Origin: Olivibacter sp. SDN3
GTDB taxonomy: Bacteria; Bacteroidota; Bacteroidia; Sphingobacteriales; Sphingobacteriaceae
Direction: 5' to 3'
DNA: 64,000 nt
Assembly (NCBI RefSeq): GCF_014334135.1
Contig: NZ_CP060497.1
Location: 4,588,001 to 4,652,000, forward strand
Shown: in pieces, positions 42,698 to 51,881 of the stretch
How positions within the stretch are numbered: position 1 is the stretch's first letter
Layout: each line of letters starts with the position of its first letter
Made by a program: the position numbers and the translations under genes
The notes under the pieces: generated by a model
Database searches by the model: none
Told to the model about the DNA's origin: nothing
The model's input: only the letters and a program-made list of their open reading frames with translations

Positions 42698-45316
42698 TTA
42701 CTTTACGACCTCCTTTGCTTTTAATAGTACGCTATCCAAAGCACTAACATCTTTACCCCCGGCTGTAGCAAAAAATGGTTGTCCACCCCCACCGCCTTTT
42801 ATTTCCTTCGCGAGTTCCTTCACAATTTTACCAGCATTAAAACCTTTTTCTTCAACAAGATTTTCAGAAATCATTATAGCCAAATGTGGTTTACCGTCAA
42901 TATTGGCCGCCAAGATCATAAATAAGTTCTCAACTATCGATGCTTTAATGGCAAACGCTAGATTTTTCACGGCATCTGCATTTGGAAGATCAATTTTTTC
43001 TGCAATAAAGTGTAATCCATTGATAGACTCTACTTTGTTCAACAGCTCTTTTTTTGTTTGCAGTGTTTTCTCTCGGGTAGACTGTTCGATTTCTCTTTTT
43101 AATTCACTGTTTTCCTCTAGAAGTGCCGTCACGGCAACGGTAATATCTTTCGGATTTTTAAGTAGCTCTTTTAATCTGTATAAAAGACTATCCTGATGAT
43201 TTATATATTCCTCTGCTTTTTGTCCTGTAATGGCTTCTATACGTCGCACACCTGCAGCTATTGCATTTTCATTGATTATCTTGAAAAAACCAATATTTCC
43301 GGTATTTTTCACATGTGTTCCACCGCAAAGCTCTTTCGAGAATTCATCATCAAATGTTATTATACGTACATTATCACCGTACTTTTCACCAAACAGGGCT
43401 GTAACCCCGGACGCCATAGCTTCTTTATAAGGAACAGACCGTTCTTCCATCAATGCGATATTCTCACGTATTTTACTATTAACCAACCGCTCAATTTGCA
43501 ATAATTCTTCGTGGCTAACTTTTGAAAAATGAGAAAAATCAAATCTCAATAGTTCAGCATTTACCAAAGACCCTTTTTGATTAACATGTACTCCCAAAAC
43601 CTCCTTAAGGGCAGCATGCAATAAATGGGTTGCAGAATGGTTTGCTTCTATGTCTATACGTCTAATTTTATCTACTCGCGCTACGAAAGTACTTTGTATG
43701 TCATTAGGTAATTCGCTTACATAATGGATGATTAAAGCATTCTCCTTTTTTGTGTCCGTGATACGCAATATACTTCCATCATGCTGATCAATTAACAGCC
43801 CAGTGTCCCCAACCTGGCCTCCCCCTTCTGGATAAAAAGGTGTGAATGACAAAATCAACTGATATTGTTTTTTCCCTTTACTGGAAACTTGTCTGTACTT
43901 CAATATCTTACAAGTGTGCTCTAACACATCATAGCCCACAAAAGAAGTATCTTCATTATCAACGAGTACTATCCAGTCGCCCGTATCAATATTAGTGGCT
44001 GTTCTTGACCGCTCTTTTTGTATACATAAAGCGCTGTTAAATCCAATCATATCAACTTCCCACCCCTTCTCACGGGCCATTAAACTTGTTAAATCGATGG
44101 GAAAGCCATAGGTATCATATAATTCAAAAGCGAAATCACCTTCTACTAATTTTTCGTTCGTTTGGTAGCTATCAAATCGTTGTATGCCCGTTATTAGGGT
44201 TCGTAAGAAAGACACCTCTTCCTCTAAGATCACTTTCTGAACAAAGTCTTTCTGAAGATATAATTCATCAAATACTCCTTCAAACTGCGTGGCTAAAACA
44301 GGAACTAATTTATTTAAGAAAGGTTCTTTAATCGCTAAAAAAGTATATGCATAACGAACGGCACGGCGCAAAATTCGCCTGATGACATAACCAGCCTTAT
44401 TGTTAGACGGTAATTGCCCATCTGCTATGGCAAAAGAAATCGCTCTGACATGATCAGCCATTACACGCATCGCTATATCTTTTTGTTCTTCGTCTCCGTA
44501 GTTGACCTTCGCTGCCTCAGCTATTGTATTTATAAGTGGCTGAAATACATCTGTATCGTAGTTGGATGTTTTATGCTGAAGTACCCGAACCAATCGTTCA
44601 AATCCCATACCGGTATCAACATGTTGGGCCGGTAGCGGTGTGAGAGATCCATCTTTTAACCTATTAAACTGAATGAAAACATTGTTCCATATTTCAATTA
44701 CTTGTGGATGATCTGCGTTGACCAAGGTACCTCCGTCAATTGCCAAACGTTCATCGTCACTTCTGCAATCAATATGAATTTCAGAAGAAGGTCCACAAGG
44801 ACCAACATCCCCCATTTCCCAGAAGTTATCCTTTTTATTTCCTTTCAGAATACGGTCGGGGTCTATATGTCTTTTCCAAAAATTATACGCTTCTGTGTCG
44901 GCAGGGAGCCCTTCTTTCTCATCACCTTCGAAGACAGTCACATATAATCGGTCTTTTGCGATCCCATACACTTCAGTTAATAGCTCCCAGCTCCAAGCAA
45001 TAGCCTCTTCCTTAAAATAGTCACCAAAACTCCAATTTCCCAGCATTTCAAACATTGTATGGTGATAGGTATCAATACCAACTTCCTCTAAGTCATTGTG
45101 TTTACCTGAAACCCTCAAACATCTTTGCGTATCAGCTACACGGGAATGCTGTATAGGCGCTTCTCCTAAAAATAATTCTTTAAATTGATTCATACCAGCA
45201 TTGGTAAACATCAAGGTCGGATCATTTTTGACCACAATCGGTGCTGAAGGAACTATTATATGGCCTCTACTTTTAAAAAAATCTAAAAATGCTTGTCTTA
45301 TTTCTCTGCTAGTCAT
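42698..45316 (-). CDS. alaS: Alanyl-tRNA synthetase
   Basis: An 872-residue class II synthetase of full bacterial length. It starts MTSREIRQAFLDFFKSRGH, with class II motif 1 around VPSAPIVVKNDPTLMFTNAG and motif 2 near RVADTQRCLRVSGKHNDLEEVG. The editing domain has NHSATHLLHAAL and, later, CGGTHVKNTG, whose His and Cys residues bind zinc and hydrolyse mischarged Ser-tRNA. The C-terminal C-Ala domain ends in GGGGGQPFFATAGGKD. A TAACTTTG -7 box lies 24 bases upstream. All parts are complete. Confidence 0.97.
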   Translation of the reverse strand: MTSREIRQAFLDFFKSRGHIIVPSAPIVVKNDPTLMFTNAGMNQFKELFLGEAPIQHSRVADTQRCLRVSGKHNDLEEVGIDTYHHTMFEMLGNWSFGDYFKEEAIAWSWELLTEVYGIAKDRLYVTVFEGDEKEGLPADTEAYNFWKRHIDPDRILKGNKKDNFWEMGDVGPCGPSSEIHIDCRSDDERLAIDGGTLVNADHPQVIEIWNNVFIQFNRLKDGSLTPLPAQHVDTGMGFERLVRVLQHKTSNYDTDVFQPLINTIAEAAKVNYGDEEQKDIAMRVMADHVRAISFAIADGQLPSNNKAGYVIRRILRRAVRYAYTFLAIKEPFLNKLVPVLATQFEGVFDELYLQKDFVQKVILEEEVSFLRTLITGIQRFDSYQTNEKLVEGDFAFELYDTYGFPIDLTSLMAREKGWEVDMIGFNSALCIQKERSRTATNIDTGDWIVLVDNEDTSFVGYDVLEHTCKILKYRQVSSKGKKQYQLILSFTPFYPEGGGQVGDTGLLIDQHDGSILRITDTKKENALIIHYVSELPNDIQSTFVARVDKIRRIDIEANHSATHLLHAALKEVLGVHVNQKGSLVNAELLRFDFSHFSKVSHEELLQIERLVNSKIRENIALMEERSVPYKEAMASGVTALFGEKYGDNVRIITFDDEFSKELCGGTHVKNTGNIGFFKIINENAIAAGVRRIEAITGQKAEEYINHQDSLLYRLKELLKNPKDITVAVTALLEENSELKREIEQSTREKTLQTKKELLNKVESINGLHFIAEKIDLPNADAVKNLAFAIKASIVENLFMILAANIDGKPHLAIMISENLVEEKGFNAGKIVKELAKEIKGGGGGQPFFATAGGKDVSALDSVLLKAKEVVK

Positions 45317-45340
45317 TTAATAACTATTTATTACGAAGGA

Positions 45341-45348
45341 CAAAGTTA
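45341..45348 (-). promoter_or_regulatory. -7 box TAACTTTG for alaS
   Basis: TAACTTTG on the minus strand matches TAnnTTTG and ends 24 bases before the alaS ATG at 45316. No strong -33 is seen. Confidence 0.45.
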
Positions 45349-45388
45349 ACGTATTTCCGTAATGTAATGTAATAATAAAATGTGTACA

Positions 45389-45424
45389 AAAATAGGAGGA
45401 GGAAGCCTTGAGAGGCCTCCTCCT
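45389..45424 (-). terminator. Rho-independent terminator of the dipeptidase gene
   Basis: CCTCCTCCT (45416-45424) and AGGAGGAGG (45394-45402) form a 9-bp GC-rich stem with further pairing of GGCC and GGCTT inside. On the minus strand it is followed by ATTTTTG. It separates the dipeptidase from alaS. Confidence 0.8.
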
Positions 45425-45450
45425 TAATCCTTTCGAAAAATCCGTGTTCA

Positions 45451-46821
45451 TCAAACACTTAATTCAGCAAAATATTTATGAAATAATGGAATGGTTTCTA
45501 TTCCTTTATAATAATTAGCTATGTCATATTTTTCGTTAGGCGAATGCAAATTATCGCTATCCAGACCAAACCCCATCAACACTGTTTTAAGTCCTAACTC
45601 CTCTTCAAAAAGGGCAACAATAGGGATACTGCCTCCACCCCGGCATGGAATAGGTTCCTTACCGAAAGACTCGGTGATTGCCTTTTCAGCCGCCTTATAA
45701 GCAATACTATCAGTCGGCGTTACCGCTGGATCTCCCCCGTGATGCGGAGTCACTTTAACTTTCACATATTTCGGAGCGATGGTTTCGAAATGCTTCTGAA
45801 ACAGGGCCGTAATGGTAGCCGATTGTTGATTGGGAACTAAACGCATAGAAATCTTAGCCTGCGCCTTAGACGGCAATACTGTTTTTGCTCCTTCGCCTGT
45901 ATAACCACCCCATATACCGTTCACCTCTAGTGTTGGACGTATGCCCGTACGTTCTATGGTGGTATACCCTTCTTCACCCCACAATTCGTCAATACCTAAA
46001 TCATCTTTATATTCCTGTTCATTAAATGGGGCTTGATTTAAAGCTGTTCTATCTTCTGCATTCAGTTCAACTACATCATCATAAAACCCGGGAATCGTGA
46101 TATGATTATGCTCATCGTGAAGAGATGCGATCATTTTAGCCAAAATAGTCGCAGGATTAGCTACGGCACCGCCGTATACTCCTGAATGAAGGTCGCGATT
46201 AGGTCCGATTACCTCAACTTCTAAATAAGACAAACCACGCAGTCCTGTTTCTAAAGAAGGGGTTTCCAAGCTGATCATAGCCGTATCAGAAATCAACACT
46301 ACATCGGCAGCAAGCTTCTCTTTATTTTCTTTAACAAAAACGCCTAAATTATCTGAGCCGACTTCTTCTTCACCTTCAATCATGAATTTAATATTGCACG
46401 GTAACCCTCCTGTTTCCTGCATGACTTCAAATGCTTTTATGTGCATATACATTTGTCCCTTATCATCACAAGCACCTCTCGCAAATATTTTACCATCCCT
46501 TACTGTTGGTTCAAAAGGAGGTGTATGCCACAATTCCAAAGGCTCAGGAGGTTGAACATCATAATGACCATAAACTAACACGGTAGGTTTTGATGGATCA
46601 ACAATCTTTTCACCATAGACAATAGGATTTCCTGCAGTCGGACAAACTTCCACATTATCCGCACCGGATGTTTTTAGTTTGTCTGCAATATATTCAGCAG
46701 TCTTTAATACGTCTTCTTTATATTTAGGATCGGCACTTACCGAAGGAAAACGAAGCAACTCAAACAGCTCGTCTAAAAAACGTTGCTTGTTGGCTTCAAC
46801 ATAGTTTTTAATGTTTGACAT
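45451..46821 (-). CDS. M20 family dipeptidase
   Basis: A 456-residue metallopeptidase of the carnosinase/CNDP-like M20 branch. The first metal motif is VLVYGHYDVQPPEPLELW (His and Asp). GRGACDDKGQMYMHIKAFE follows (here ARGACDDKGQ) with the bridging Asp. The catalytic Glu pair is in MIEGEEEVGSDNL. LHSGVYGGAVANPATILA belongs to the dimerisation lid, and the last metal His is in DSDNLHSPNEKYDIANYYKG. It removes residues from di- or tripeptides in the cytoplasm. No signal peptide. Monocistronic, with promoter box at 46839-46846 and terminator at 45389-45424. Confidence 0.92.
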   Translation of the reverse strand: MSNIKNYVEANKQRFLDELFELLRFPSVSADPKYKEDVLKTAEYIADKLKTSGADNVEVCPTAGNPIVYGEKIVDPSKPTVLVYGHYDVQPPEPLELWHTPPFEPTVRDGKIFARGACDDKGQMYMHIKAFEVMQETGGLPCNIKFMIEGEEEVGSDNLGVFVKENKEKLAADVVLISDTAMISLETPSLETGLRGLSYLEVEVIGPNRDLHSGVYGGAVANPATILAKMIASLHDEHNHITIPGFYDDVVELNAEDRTALNQAPFNEQEYKDDLGIDELWGEEGYTTIERTGIRPTLEVNGIWGGYTGEGAKTVLPSKAQAKISMRLVPNQQSATITALFQKHFETIAPKYVKVKVTPHHGGDPAVTPTDSIAYKAAEKAITESFGKEPIPCRGGGSIPIVALFEEELGLKTVLMGFGLDSDNLHSPNEKYDIANYYKGIETIPLFHKYFAELSV

Positions 46822-46838
46822 AATAATTCTGTTTGTTG

Positions 46839-46846
46839 CAAACCTA
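46839..46846 (-). promoter_or_regulatory. -7 box TAGGTTTG for the dipeptidase
   Basis: TAGGTTTG on the minus strand ends 17 bases before the ATG at 46821 and matches TAnnTTTG. Confidence 0.45.
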
Positions 46847-47000
46847 CATAAAATTGATTAAAACTTCATGGTGTCGATTGCGATAAGGGCTAGTAAAAAG
46901 CCGTCCATTTTATAGCCCTAACATGCTATTATCACCGTTATATATGTCATTCATATATGAACTAAGGAATTGATATTTACGATGTAAACTATTACCAGTA

Positions 47001-47792
47001 TCATACCGTAACTTCTCCCTTAATTTTCTCCACAAACCCGGGTATTTTATCGAAAAAATCCGGTTCTTGAAGTAATTTGACAAAAGCACTTCCCACAATC
47101 GCTGCATCTGCATAAGTCAACGCATGTTCAAAACTTTCGTGATCGGAAATACCAAAGCCTATAGTCAATGGATTGCGCAAATTTAATTTTTTAATTCTAT
47201 CAAAATAGGCCTGAGAACTTTCAGAAACTGCCAGATTCTTTCCTGTGGTAGAAGATGACGAAACCATATAAATAAAACCGGTACTTAATGCGTCAATTTT
47301 ACGTACCCGCTCTTCCGAAGTTTGCGGTGTAATCAAAAATATATTACTTACATTATACTTTTTAAATATATCGTGATAATGCTCTTCATATTCATAAACG
47401 GGAAGATCCGGCACAATTACGCCGTCTACACCAACTTCTGCGCAAGCACGGCAAAAGCGTTCTACACCATATTGAAGCATTGGATTAACATACCCCATAA
47501 GCAAGACAGGAATACTGACCTGCTGCCGTAATGTTTTTAATTGGTTGAACAGACACTCCAACGACATGCCGTTTTTTAAAGCCTGTTCGGAGCTATGCTG
47601 TATAACGGGGCCATCAGCTACCGGATCTGAATAAGGGAACCCAATTTCTAAAAAATCAACTCCAGAGGCTTGTAAGGTTTTCGCCAGTTCAATGGTATCA
47701 TCTAAACCCGGATACCCCGCTGTATAATAGATAGAAAGTAGTTTTTTCTTGCCTTTACTTTCAAAAAGTTCATTAATTCTATTCATTATCAA
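47001..47792 (-). CDS. trpA: Tryptophan synthase alpha subunit
   Basis: A 263-residue TIM-barrel protein that cleaves indole-3-glycerol phosphate to indole and glyceraldehyde 3-phosphate. The catalytic Glu is in VDFLEIGFPYSDPVADGPVIQ (about residue 48), with the catalytic Asp in the same DPVADGP loop. The phosphate-binding Gly residues are in VSSSSTTG and IGFGISDHES. It is the last gene of trpDFBA, 26 bases after trpB, and passes indole to TrpB through the subunit tunnel. No clear terminator follows; only a 6-bp GGGCTA/TAGCCC hairpin is seen near 46886-46917. Confidence 0.96.
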   Translation of the reverse strand: MIMNRINELFESKGKKKLLSIYYTAGYPGLDDTIELAKTLQASGVDFLEIGFPYSDPVADGPVIQHSSEQALKNGMSLECLFNQLKTLRQQVSIPVLLMGYVNPMLQYGVERFCRACAEVGVDGVIVPDLPVYEYEEHYHDIFKKYNVSNIFLITPQTSEERVRKIDALSTGFIYMVSSSSTTGKNLAVSESSQAYFDRIKKLNLRNPLTIGFGISDHESFEHALTYADAAIVGSAFVKLLQEPDFFDKIPGFVEKIKGEVTV

Positions 47793-47818
47793 TATATTCT
47801 TCGTTATATACGACCCTG

Positions 47819-49003
47819 CTAAAAATTAAAATGCTTCATATAATTATCCAAATCCTTGTCACCTCTACCTGATAAGCAGACAACTACATTATCACCCTTT
47901 TCAAAAGACATTTTTTCCAATTGCGCCAACGCATGCGCACTCTCTATAGCTGGTATAATGCCTTCTAGACGTGTTAGCAAAAGTCCGGCATTCATCGCAT
48001 CTTGATCCGTTATACTTACATATTGAGCTCTTCCTATCTTATGAAGAAAAGCGTGCTGTGGACCAATTCCCGGATAATCAAGTCCAGCTGAAATAGAATA
48101 CGGCTCTATTACCTGTCCGTCCACTGTTTGCATTAGAATCGTATGACTCCCATGCAAAACTCCTTCCTTTCCCAAAACTGAGGTGGCAGCAGAATAGCCA
48201 CTGTCAATTCCTTTTCCGGCAGCTTCAGCAGCAATTAATTTCACCTGTTCATCTGCTAGGAAATGATAGAACATGCCAATGGCATTACTCCCTCCCCCTA
48301 CACACGCGATGGCATAGTCTGGTGTTTCCTTTCCTGTTTTTTCAAGCAATTGTCTACGAGTTTCGGAAGAGATAACTGATTGAAATCGTGCAACCATGTC
48401 TGGGTATGGATGAGGGCCAACTACCGAACCGATAATGTAATGCGTGTCTACGGGATTATTAATCCAATCGCGCATGGCTTCATTTGTAGCGTCTTTTAAC
48501 GTCTTACTACCCGAGGCGGCTGGACGTACCTCTGCTCCCATCATTTTCATTCGTGCAACATTGGGTGACTGCCTTTTAATGTCAATTTCACCCATATAAA
48601 CCACACACTCCAACCCCATTAAAGCACATACGGTGGCTGTTGCTACTCCATGTTGTCCGGCTCCGGTTTCGGCAATTATCCGCTTCTTTCCTAAACGTTT
48701 TGCCAGCAAAATCTGCCCTATTGTATTATTGATTTTATGTGCTCCTGTGTGATTTAAATCTTCTCTTTTTAAAAAAATTTGTGCACCATATCTTTCCGAC
48801 AAACGCTTGGCTAAGTATAGAGGAGACGGCCTACCTACATAATCCTTCAAAAGACTTTCAAACTCTTTCAAAAACGAATCGCTATTGATTATCTCCAAAT
48901 AATTTAGTCGAAGTTCCTCGATGTTGGGGTACATCATTTCGGGGATATACGCTCCGCCGAAAATACCATAATAACCTTTTTCATTCACTTGATATTTACT
49001 CAT
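47819..49003 (-). CDS. trpB: Tryptophan synthase beta subunit
   Basis: A 394-residue PLP enzyme that condenses indole with serine. The PLP lysine is in [15 protein letters not shown] (about residue 88), the catalytic Glu is in [17 protein letters not shown], and the phosphate-binding glycine loop is [13 protein letters not shown]. Full length for the TrpB1 type, with the TrpA-interacting N-terminus [15 protein letters not shown]. It lies between trpF (10 bases) and trpA in the operon and is therefore under the attenuator upstream of trpD. Confidence 0.97.
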   Translation of the reverse strand: MSKYQVNEKGYYGIFGGAYIPEMMYPNIEELRLNYLEIINSDSFLKEFESLLKDYVGRPSPLYLAKRLSERYGAQIFLKREDLNHTGAHKINNTIGQILLAKRLGKKRIIAETGAGQHGVATATVCALMGLECVVYMGEIDIKRQSPNVARMKMMGAEVRPAASGSKTLKDATNEAMRDWINNPVDTHYIIGSVVGPHPYPDMVARFQSVISSETRRQLLEKTGKETPDYAIACVGGGSNAIGMFYHFLADEQVKLIAAEAAGKGIDSGYSAATSVLGKEGVLHGSHTILMQTVDGQVIEPYSISAGLDYPGIGPQHAFLHKIGRAQYVSITDQDAMNAGLLLTRLEGIIPAIESAHALAQLEKMSFEKGDNVVVCLSGRGDKDLDNYMKHFNF

Positions 49004-49013
49004 TTTATCTTAT

Positions 49014-49628
49014 TTAGTAGTCAAATACCGACTGTAATAATTTAACATCTTTAATTCCCGGGCTCAGTTCAAATCTCGAATTCACATCTACGGCAAACAA
49101 ACGTTGGTCTTTCAATTTATATACATCTGCTATATTTTTTTCACTTATCCCTCCGCTTAAAAAGTAAGGTTTATCCAAAGTATATCCATTTAACAAATTC
49201 CAGTCAAAACGGAGTCCAGTTCCTCCATAGGCTTTATCTCTAGTGTCAAAAAGAAAATAATCGACATTATCTTTATAGGCATCAAGCTCCGACCAGTTAA
49301 AACCTGGCGCTATACCGAAGGCTTTGATTGTTAAAACCCCAGTGGATGTCTTCACTTTGTCTACAAAAGCAGGATGCTCATTTCCATGTAGCTGTATTAC
49401 ATCTAAGCCGTAAGCCGACACAGATCTCTGGATATTTGGTAATGTGTCATTAACAAAAACCCCAACTTTCTTTATATTTGTTAAATTTTTGATGAACATT
49501 TGAGATAAATCGCCAACATAACGTGGCGATTTATCATAAAATATAAAACCTAAGTAGTCGGGATTTAATGACAGCACGTCCAATATATTATCGGGATATT
49601 TCATCCCACAAACTTTTACTCTAAGCAT
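49014..49628 (-). CDS. trpF: Phosphoribosylanthranilate isomerase
   Basis: A 204-residue TIM-barrel enzyme performing the Amadori rearrangement of PRA to CdRP. The catalytic Cys is in LRVKVCGMKYPDNI (residue 7). LGFIFYDKSPRYVG follows, the catalytic Asp is in FLFDTRDKAYGGTGLRFDW (about residue 127), and the phosphate loop is FLSGGISEKN. It ends 10 bases before trpB and starts 5 bases after trpD. No trpC gene lies between trpD and trpF, unlike the usual order. Confidence 0.95.
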   Translation of the reverse strand: MLRVKVCGMKYPDNILDVLSLNPDYLGFIFYDKSPRYVGDLSQMFIKNLTNIKKVGVFVNDTLPNIQRSVSAYGLDVIQLHGNEHPAFVDKVKTSTGVLTIKAFGIAPGFNWSELDAYKDNVDYFLFDTRDKAYGGTGLRFDWNLLNGYTLDKPYFLSGGISEKNIADVYKLKDQRLFAVDVNSRFELSPGIKDVKLLQSVFDY

Positions 49629-49633
49629 ATTAC

Positions 49634-50638
49634 TCAGTACAAAGCCTTTTCTTTGTTCACTAATTTATTAAAACTATTCAACGCTCTTTTTGATAAAAGG
49701 GCGTCCTCAGCCTCTAAATAACAGTCTTCGAAAGACTTGTCAGGACAAATAGTCCGAATAGCTATAGCCGCATTGGATAAAACCACCTGCTGTTGCTCCT
49801 TACTGGCATTTCCCTTTAGTACTGCAACAAAGATTCCGGCAGCCTCCTCAATGGTTTCTCCGCCGCTTATTGCTGTGGCGTCTACACGTTGAAAACCTAT
49901 TTTCTCCAAGGTGACGTATTGTTCGCCCTCATTATTAATCAATTTAAAATCTCCTGTAAGTGATATCTCGTCATAGCCGTCTAACGCATGCAATATAGTA
50001 TATTGTTTATTGCTTCTTTGGTAGAGATAACCATATAGACGTGCCAACTCCAGACTAAAAACACCTACCGATTGATAGCTTGGCTTAGCAGGGTTTACCA
50101 ATGGCCCTAACATATTAAAAAAAGTTTTCACACCTAACTCACGCCTAACCGGTGCAACAGTTTTCATTGCCGGATGAAATAAAGGAGCATGTAGAAAGCA
50201 AATGTTGGAACTCTCTAAGCTTCTGTAAATTTCTTTTTCATCATTCGAAAATCGATATCCTAGAAATTCCATTACATTAGACGATCCGCACCCAGAAGAA
50301 ACCCCATAGTTACCATGTTTAGCCACGTGGTAACCAGCTCCTGCCACTACAAAGGATGCTAATGTTGAAATATTAAAGGTATTCTTTCCATCGCCACCGG
50401 TACCACAAAGATCGATAAGTTTATATTCATTAAGGTTGACTTCCAAACAAAGATCCAACATAGCATCACGAAAGCCGGCAAGCTCTTCCACGGTAATATT
50501 ACGCATGCAGTAGGCTGTCATGAAAGCGGCCATTTGCGAACTATTATATTTCCCTAATGTGATATTGGTTAATATATCGTAAGCTTCAGCTCTTGTAAAG
50601 GTTTTACTTTCGAACAAATGTGCCAGTATATGTTTCAT
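49634..50638 (-). CDS. trpD: Anthranilate phosphoribosyltransferase
   Basis: A 334-residue enzyme that transfers phosphoribose from PRPP to anthranilate. The PRPP-binding loop is DLCGTGGDGKNTFNIST (about residues 75-91). KHGNYGVSSGCGSSNVMEFLG contains the anthranilate-site residues, and PVRRELGVKTFFNMLGPLVNP is the conserved TrpD motif. The ATG at 50638 (MKHILAHLF) matches the usual N-terminus; a TTG 36 bases upstream would add 12 atypical residues. It is the first structural gene of trpDFBA. Upstream lies a leader peptide and attenuator. trpE, trpG and trpC must be elsewhere. Confidence 0.95.
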   Translation of the reverse strand: MKHILAHLFESKTFTRAEAYDILTNITLGKYNSSQMAAFMTAYCMRNITVEELAGFRDAMLDLCLEVNLNEYKLIDLCGTGGDGKNTFNISTLASFVVAGAGYHVAKHGNYGVSSGCGSSNVMEFLGYRFSNDEKEIYRSLESSNICFLHAPLFHPAMKTVAPVRRELGVKTFFNMLGPLVNPAKPSYQSVGVFSLELARLYGYLYQRSNKQYTILHALDGYDEISLTGDFKLINNEGEQYVTLEKIGFQRVDATAISGGETIEEAAGIFVAVLKGNASKEQQQVVLSNAAIAIRTICPDKSFEDCYLEAEDALLSKRALNSFNKLVNKEKALY

Positions 50639-50720
50639 CTGTAATTGCGTTTGATGTGAATTATTTTGTGTCAATAAATTAAATTATGTTTCCGGTGAAT
50701 CTATGTGGCTTTTACCACAC

Positions 50721-50751
50721 AAAAAAAGGCTTGCGTTACGGCAAGCCTTTT
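50721..50751 (-). terminator. trp attenuator terminator (3:4 hairpin)
   Basis: AAAAGGCTTGC (50751-50741) and GCAAGCCTTTT (50734-50724) pair perfectly over 11 bases around a 6-base loop and run into seven consecutive T on the minus strand. It lies between the leader peptide and trpD, so it must be read through for trp expression. Confidence 0.9.
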
Positions 50752-50808
50752 GTTACTATAATTAAATATCACTACAAAATGGTATTTGCCATAAAGTTAT
50801 TCTTTATG
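50740..50808 (-). promoter_or_regulatory. trp attenuator: 1:2 hairpin and competing 2:3 antiterminator
   Basis: Region 1 CATAAAG (50808-50802) pairs with CTTTATG (50796-50790), and the 5-base loop contains most of the leader stop codon. Region 2 GGCAAATACCATTTT (50790-50776) can instead pair with region 3 AAAAGGCTTGCC (50751-50740). TTTT:AAAA, CC:GG and GGCAA:TTGCC give 11 pairs with a small bulge and internal loop. Region 3 is also the first arm of the terminator, so the two structures exclude each other. Confidence 0.82.
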
Positions 50809-50844
50809 CCACCACCAACTTTGATATGCGACTCTTATTTCCAT
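50797..50844 (-). CDS. trpL: trp leader peptide with three tandem Trp codons
   Basis: A 15-residue frame, MEIRVAYQSWWWHKE, has TGG codons 10-12 at 50817-50809 and its TAA at 50799-50797. Three successive Trp codons by chance are very unlikely. The stop codon lies in the loop of hairpin 1:2, and the antiterminator and terminator follow in the right order. A ribosome stalled at the Trp codons would cover region 1 and leave region 2 free to pair with region 3, allowing transcription into trpD. A ribosome that finishes would cover region 2 and let the terminator form. AGGA lies 5 bases before the ATG. Mechanism is established knowledge from enteric trp operons; its action here is inference. Confidence 0.85.
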   Translation of the reverse strand: MEIRVAYQSWWWHKE

Positions 50845-50853
50845 TTTATCCTA

Positions 50854-50885
50854 CAAATATGCTCAATAAGATTTACATATGCAAA
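50854..50885 (-). promoter_or_regulatory. Candidate trp operon promoter TTTG-N20-CATATTTG
   Basis: On the minus strand TTTG (50885-50882) and CATATTTG (50861-50854) are spaced by 20 bases; the -7 box differs from TAnnTTTG at its first base. It lies 9 bases upstream of the leader peptide start, so the leader transcript would begin close to its ATG. Confidence 0.5.
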
Positions 50886-50964
50886 TGATTTTTGAGGTGC
50901 TTAGTAAATCTAAAAATACAAGAGACTCTAAATGCTATATCGCTAGCATATCAATGGATTTAAA

Positions 50965-51783
50965 CTACTTAACCAATGGATCTTTCTCACGTGCAAATAA
51001 TTGAAATACTTTCCTATCTACCCATGCTGGAAAAAGCTTATTCATCCATACAGCCAACTTTCCTTGTCTGGTCATGATAAGCGTGCGTTTTCTATCCTGA
51101 ATGCCTTGTATTATACGTGCTGCAACCTCTTCAGCAGTCATCATTTTTTTTTCGTTCATACTTGTCTCACCAAACTGCTCTCCATTTTTATCGAATGCTG
51201 TATTGCGGATATTTGAAGCCGTAAAACCAGGGCAGGCAACCATTACATGCAATTTTGTTTTTAAGTTCTCTACACGTAAAGACTCCATAAAACCATTCAT
51301 AGCAAATTTAGAAGCAGAGTATCCCGTACGTCCAGGCAGGCCTCTATAACCTGCAATCGATGATACTCCCACAACCGAACCGCCATTGATCAATAATTCA
51401 GGTAAAGCAAACTTAGTGCAATACACTGTGCCCCAAAAGTTTACATCCATTAAATTTCTCAATACCCTTAAGTCAAGTTCATTAAATAAGGCCCTCATAC
51501 TGACACCAGCATTATTGATCAACACGTCTATTGTTTGAAAGGTTAAAAGTGCCTGTTGTACTAGATGTTTGCAATCGTCTTCTTTCGAAACATCACATTG
51601 CACAGCAACCACTTTAATAGCAAATTCTCTTTCCAGATCTTGGGCTATTTTACATAATACTACGTATTTTCTTGCCCCCAAAACCAAATTAGCTCCTTTT
51701 GCAGCCAAATTTCGCGCTAAAGCCAAACCTATTCCCGAAGATGCCCCAGTTATAATAACTGTTTTATTATTAAATGATTTCAA
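50965..51783 (-). CDS. SDR family oxidoreductase
   Basis: A 272-residue classical short-chain dehydrogenase/reductase. The cofactor motif TGASSGIGLALARNLAAKGA (about residues 11-30) is followed by NNAGVS (about 91-96), the catalytic Ser in VVGVSSIAGYRG and the Tyr-Lys pair in GYSASKFAMNGF (YxxxK). The C-terminal 40 residues include a basic, partly hydrophobic segment (AVWMNKLFPAWVDRKVFQLF) that may contact the membrane. Substrate unknown. Single gene on the minus strand; its 3' end is close to the trp promoter region. Confidence 0.9.
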   Translation of the reverse strand: MKSFNNKTVIITGASSGIGLALARNLAAKGANLVLGARKYVVLCKIAQDLEREFAIKVVAVQCDVSKEDDCKHLVQQALLTFQTIDVLINNAGVSMRALFNELDLRVLRNLMDVNFWGTVYCTKFALPELLINGGSVVGVSSIAGYRGLPGRTGYSASKFAMNGFMESLRVENLKTKLHVMVACPGFTASNIRNTAFDKNGEQFGETSMNEKKMMTAEEVAARIIQGIQDRKRTLIMTRQGKLAVWMNKLFPAWVDRKVFQLFAREKDPLVK

Positions 51784-51881
51784 TTTGTTTTGAGTTTTAT
51801 CGGTCCATTATTGTTTATCAGCACCGCACATTACTGAAAACAACCATAACACACTACAGGGATAGCCATTAAACACATCTA

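Noticed and set aside
50639-50674. TTG start adding 12 residues to TrpD
   Set aside because: The ATG at 50638 matches the normal TrpD N-terminus and the added residues are polar and atypical.
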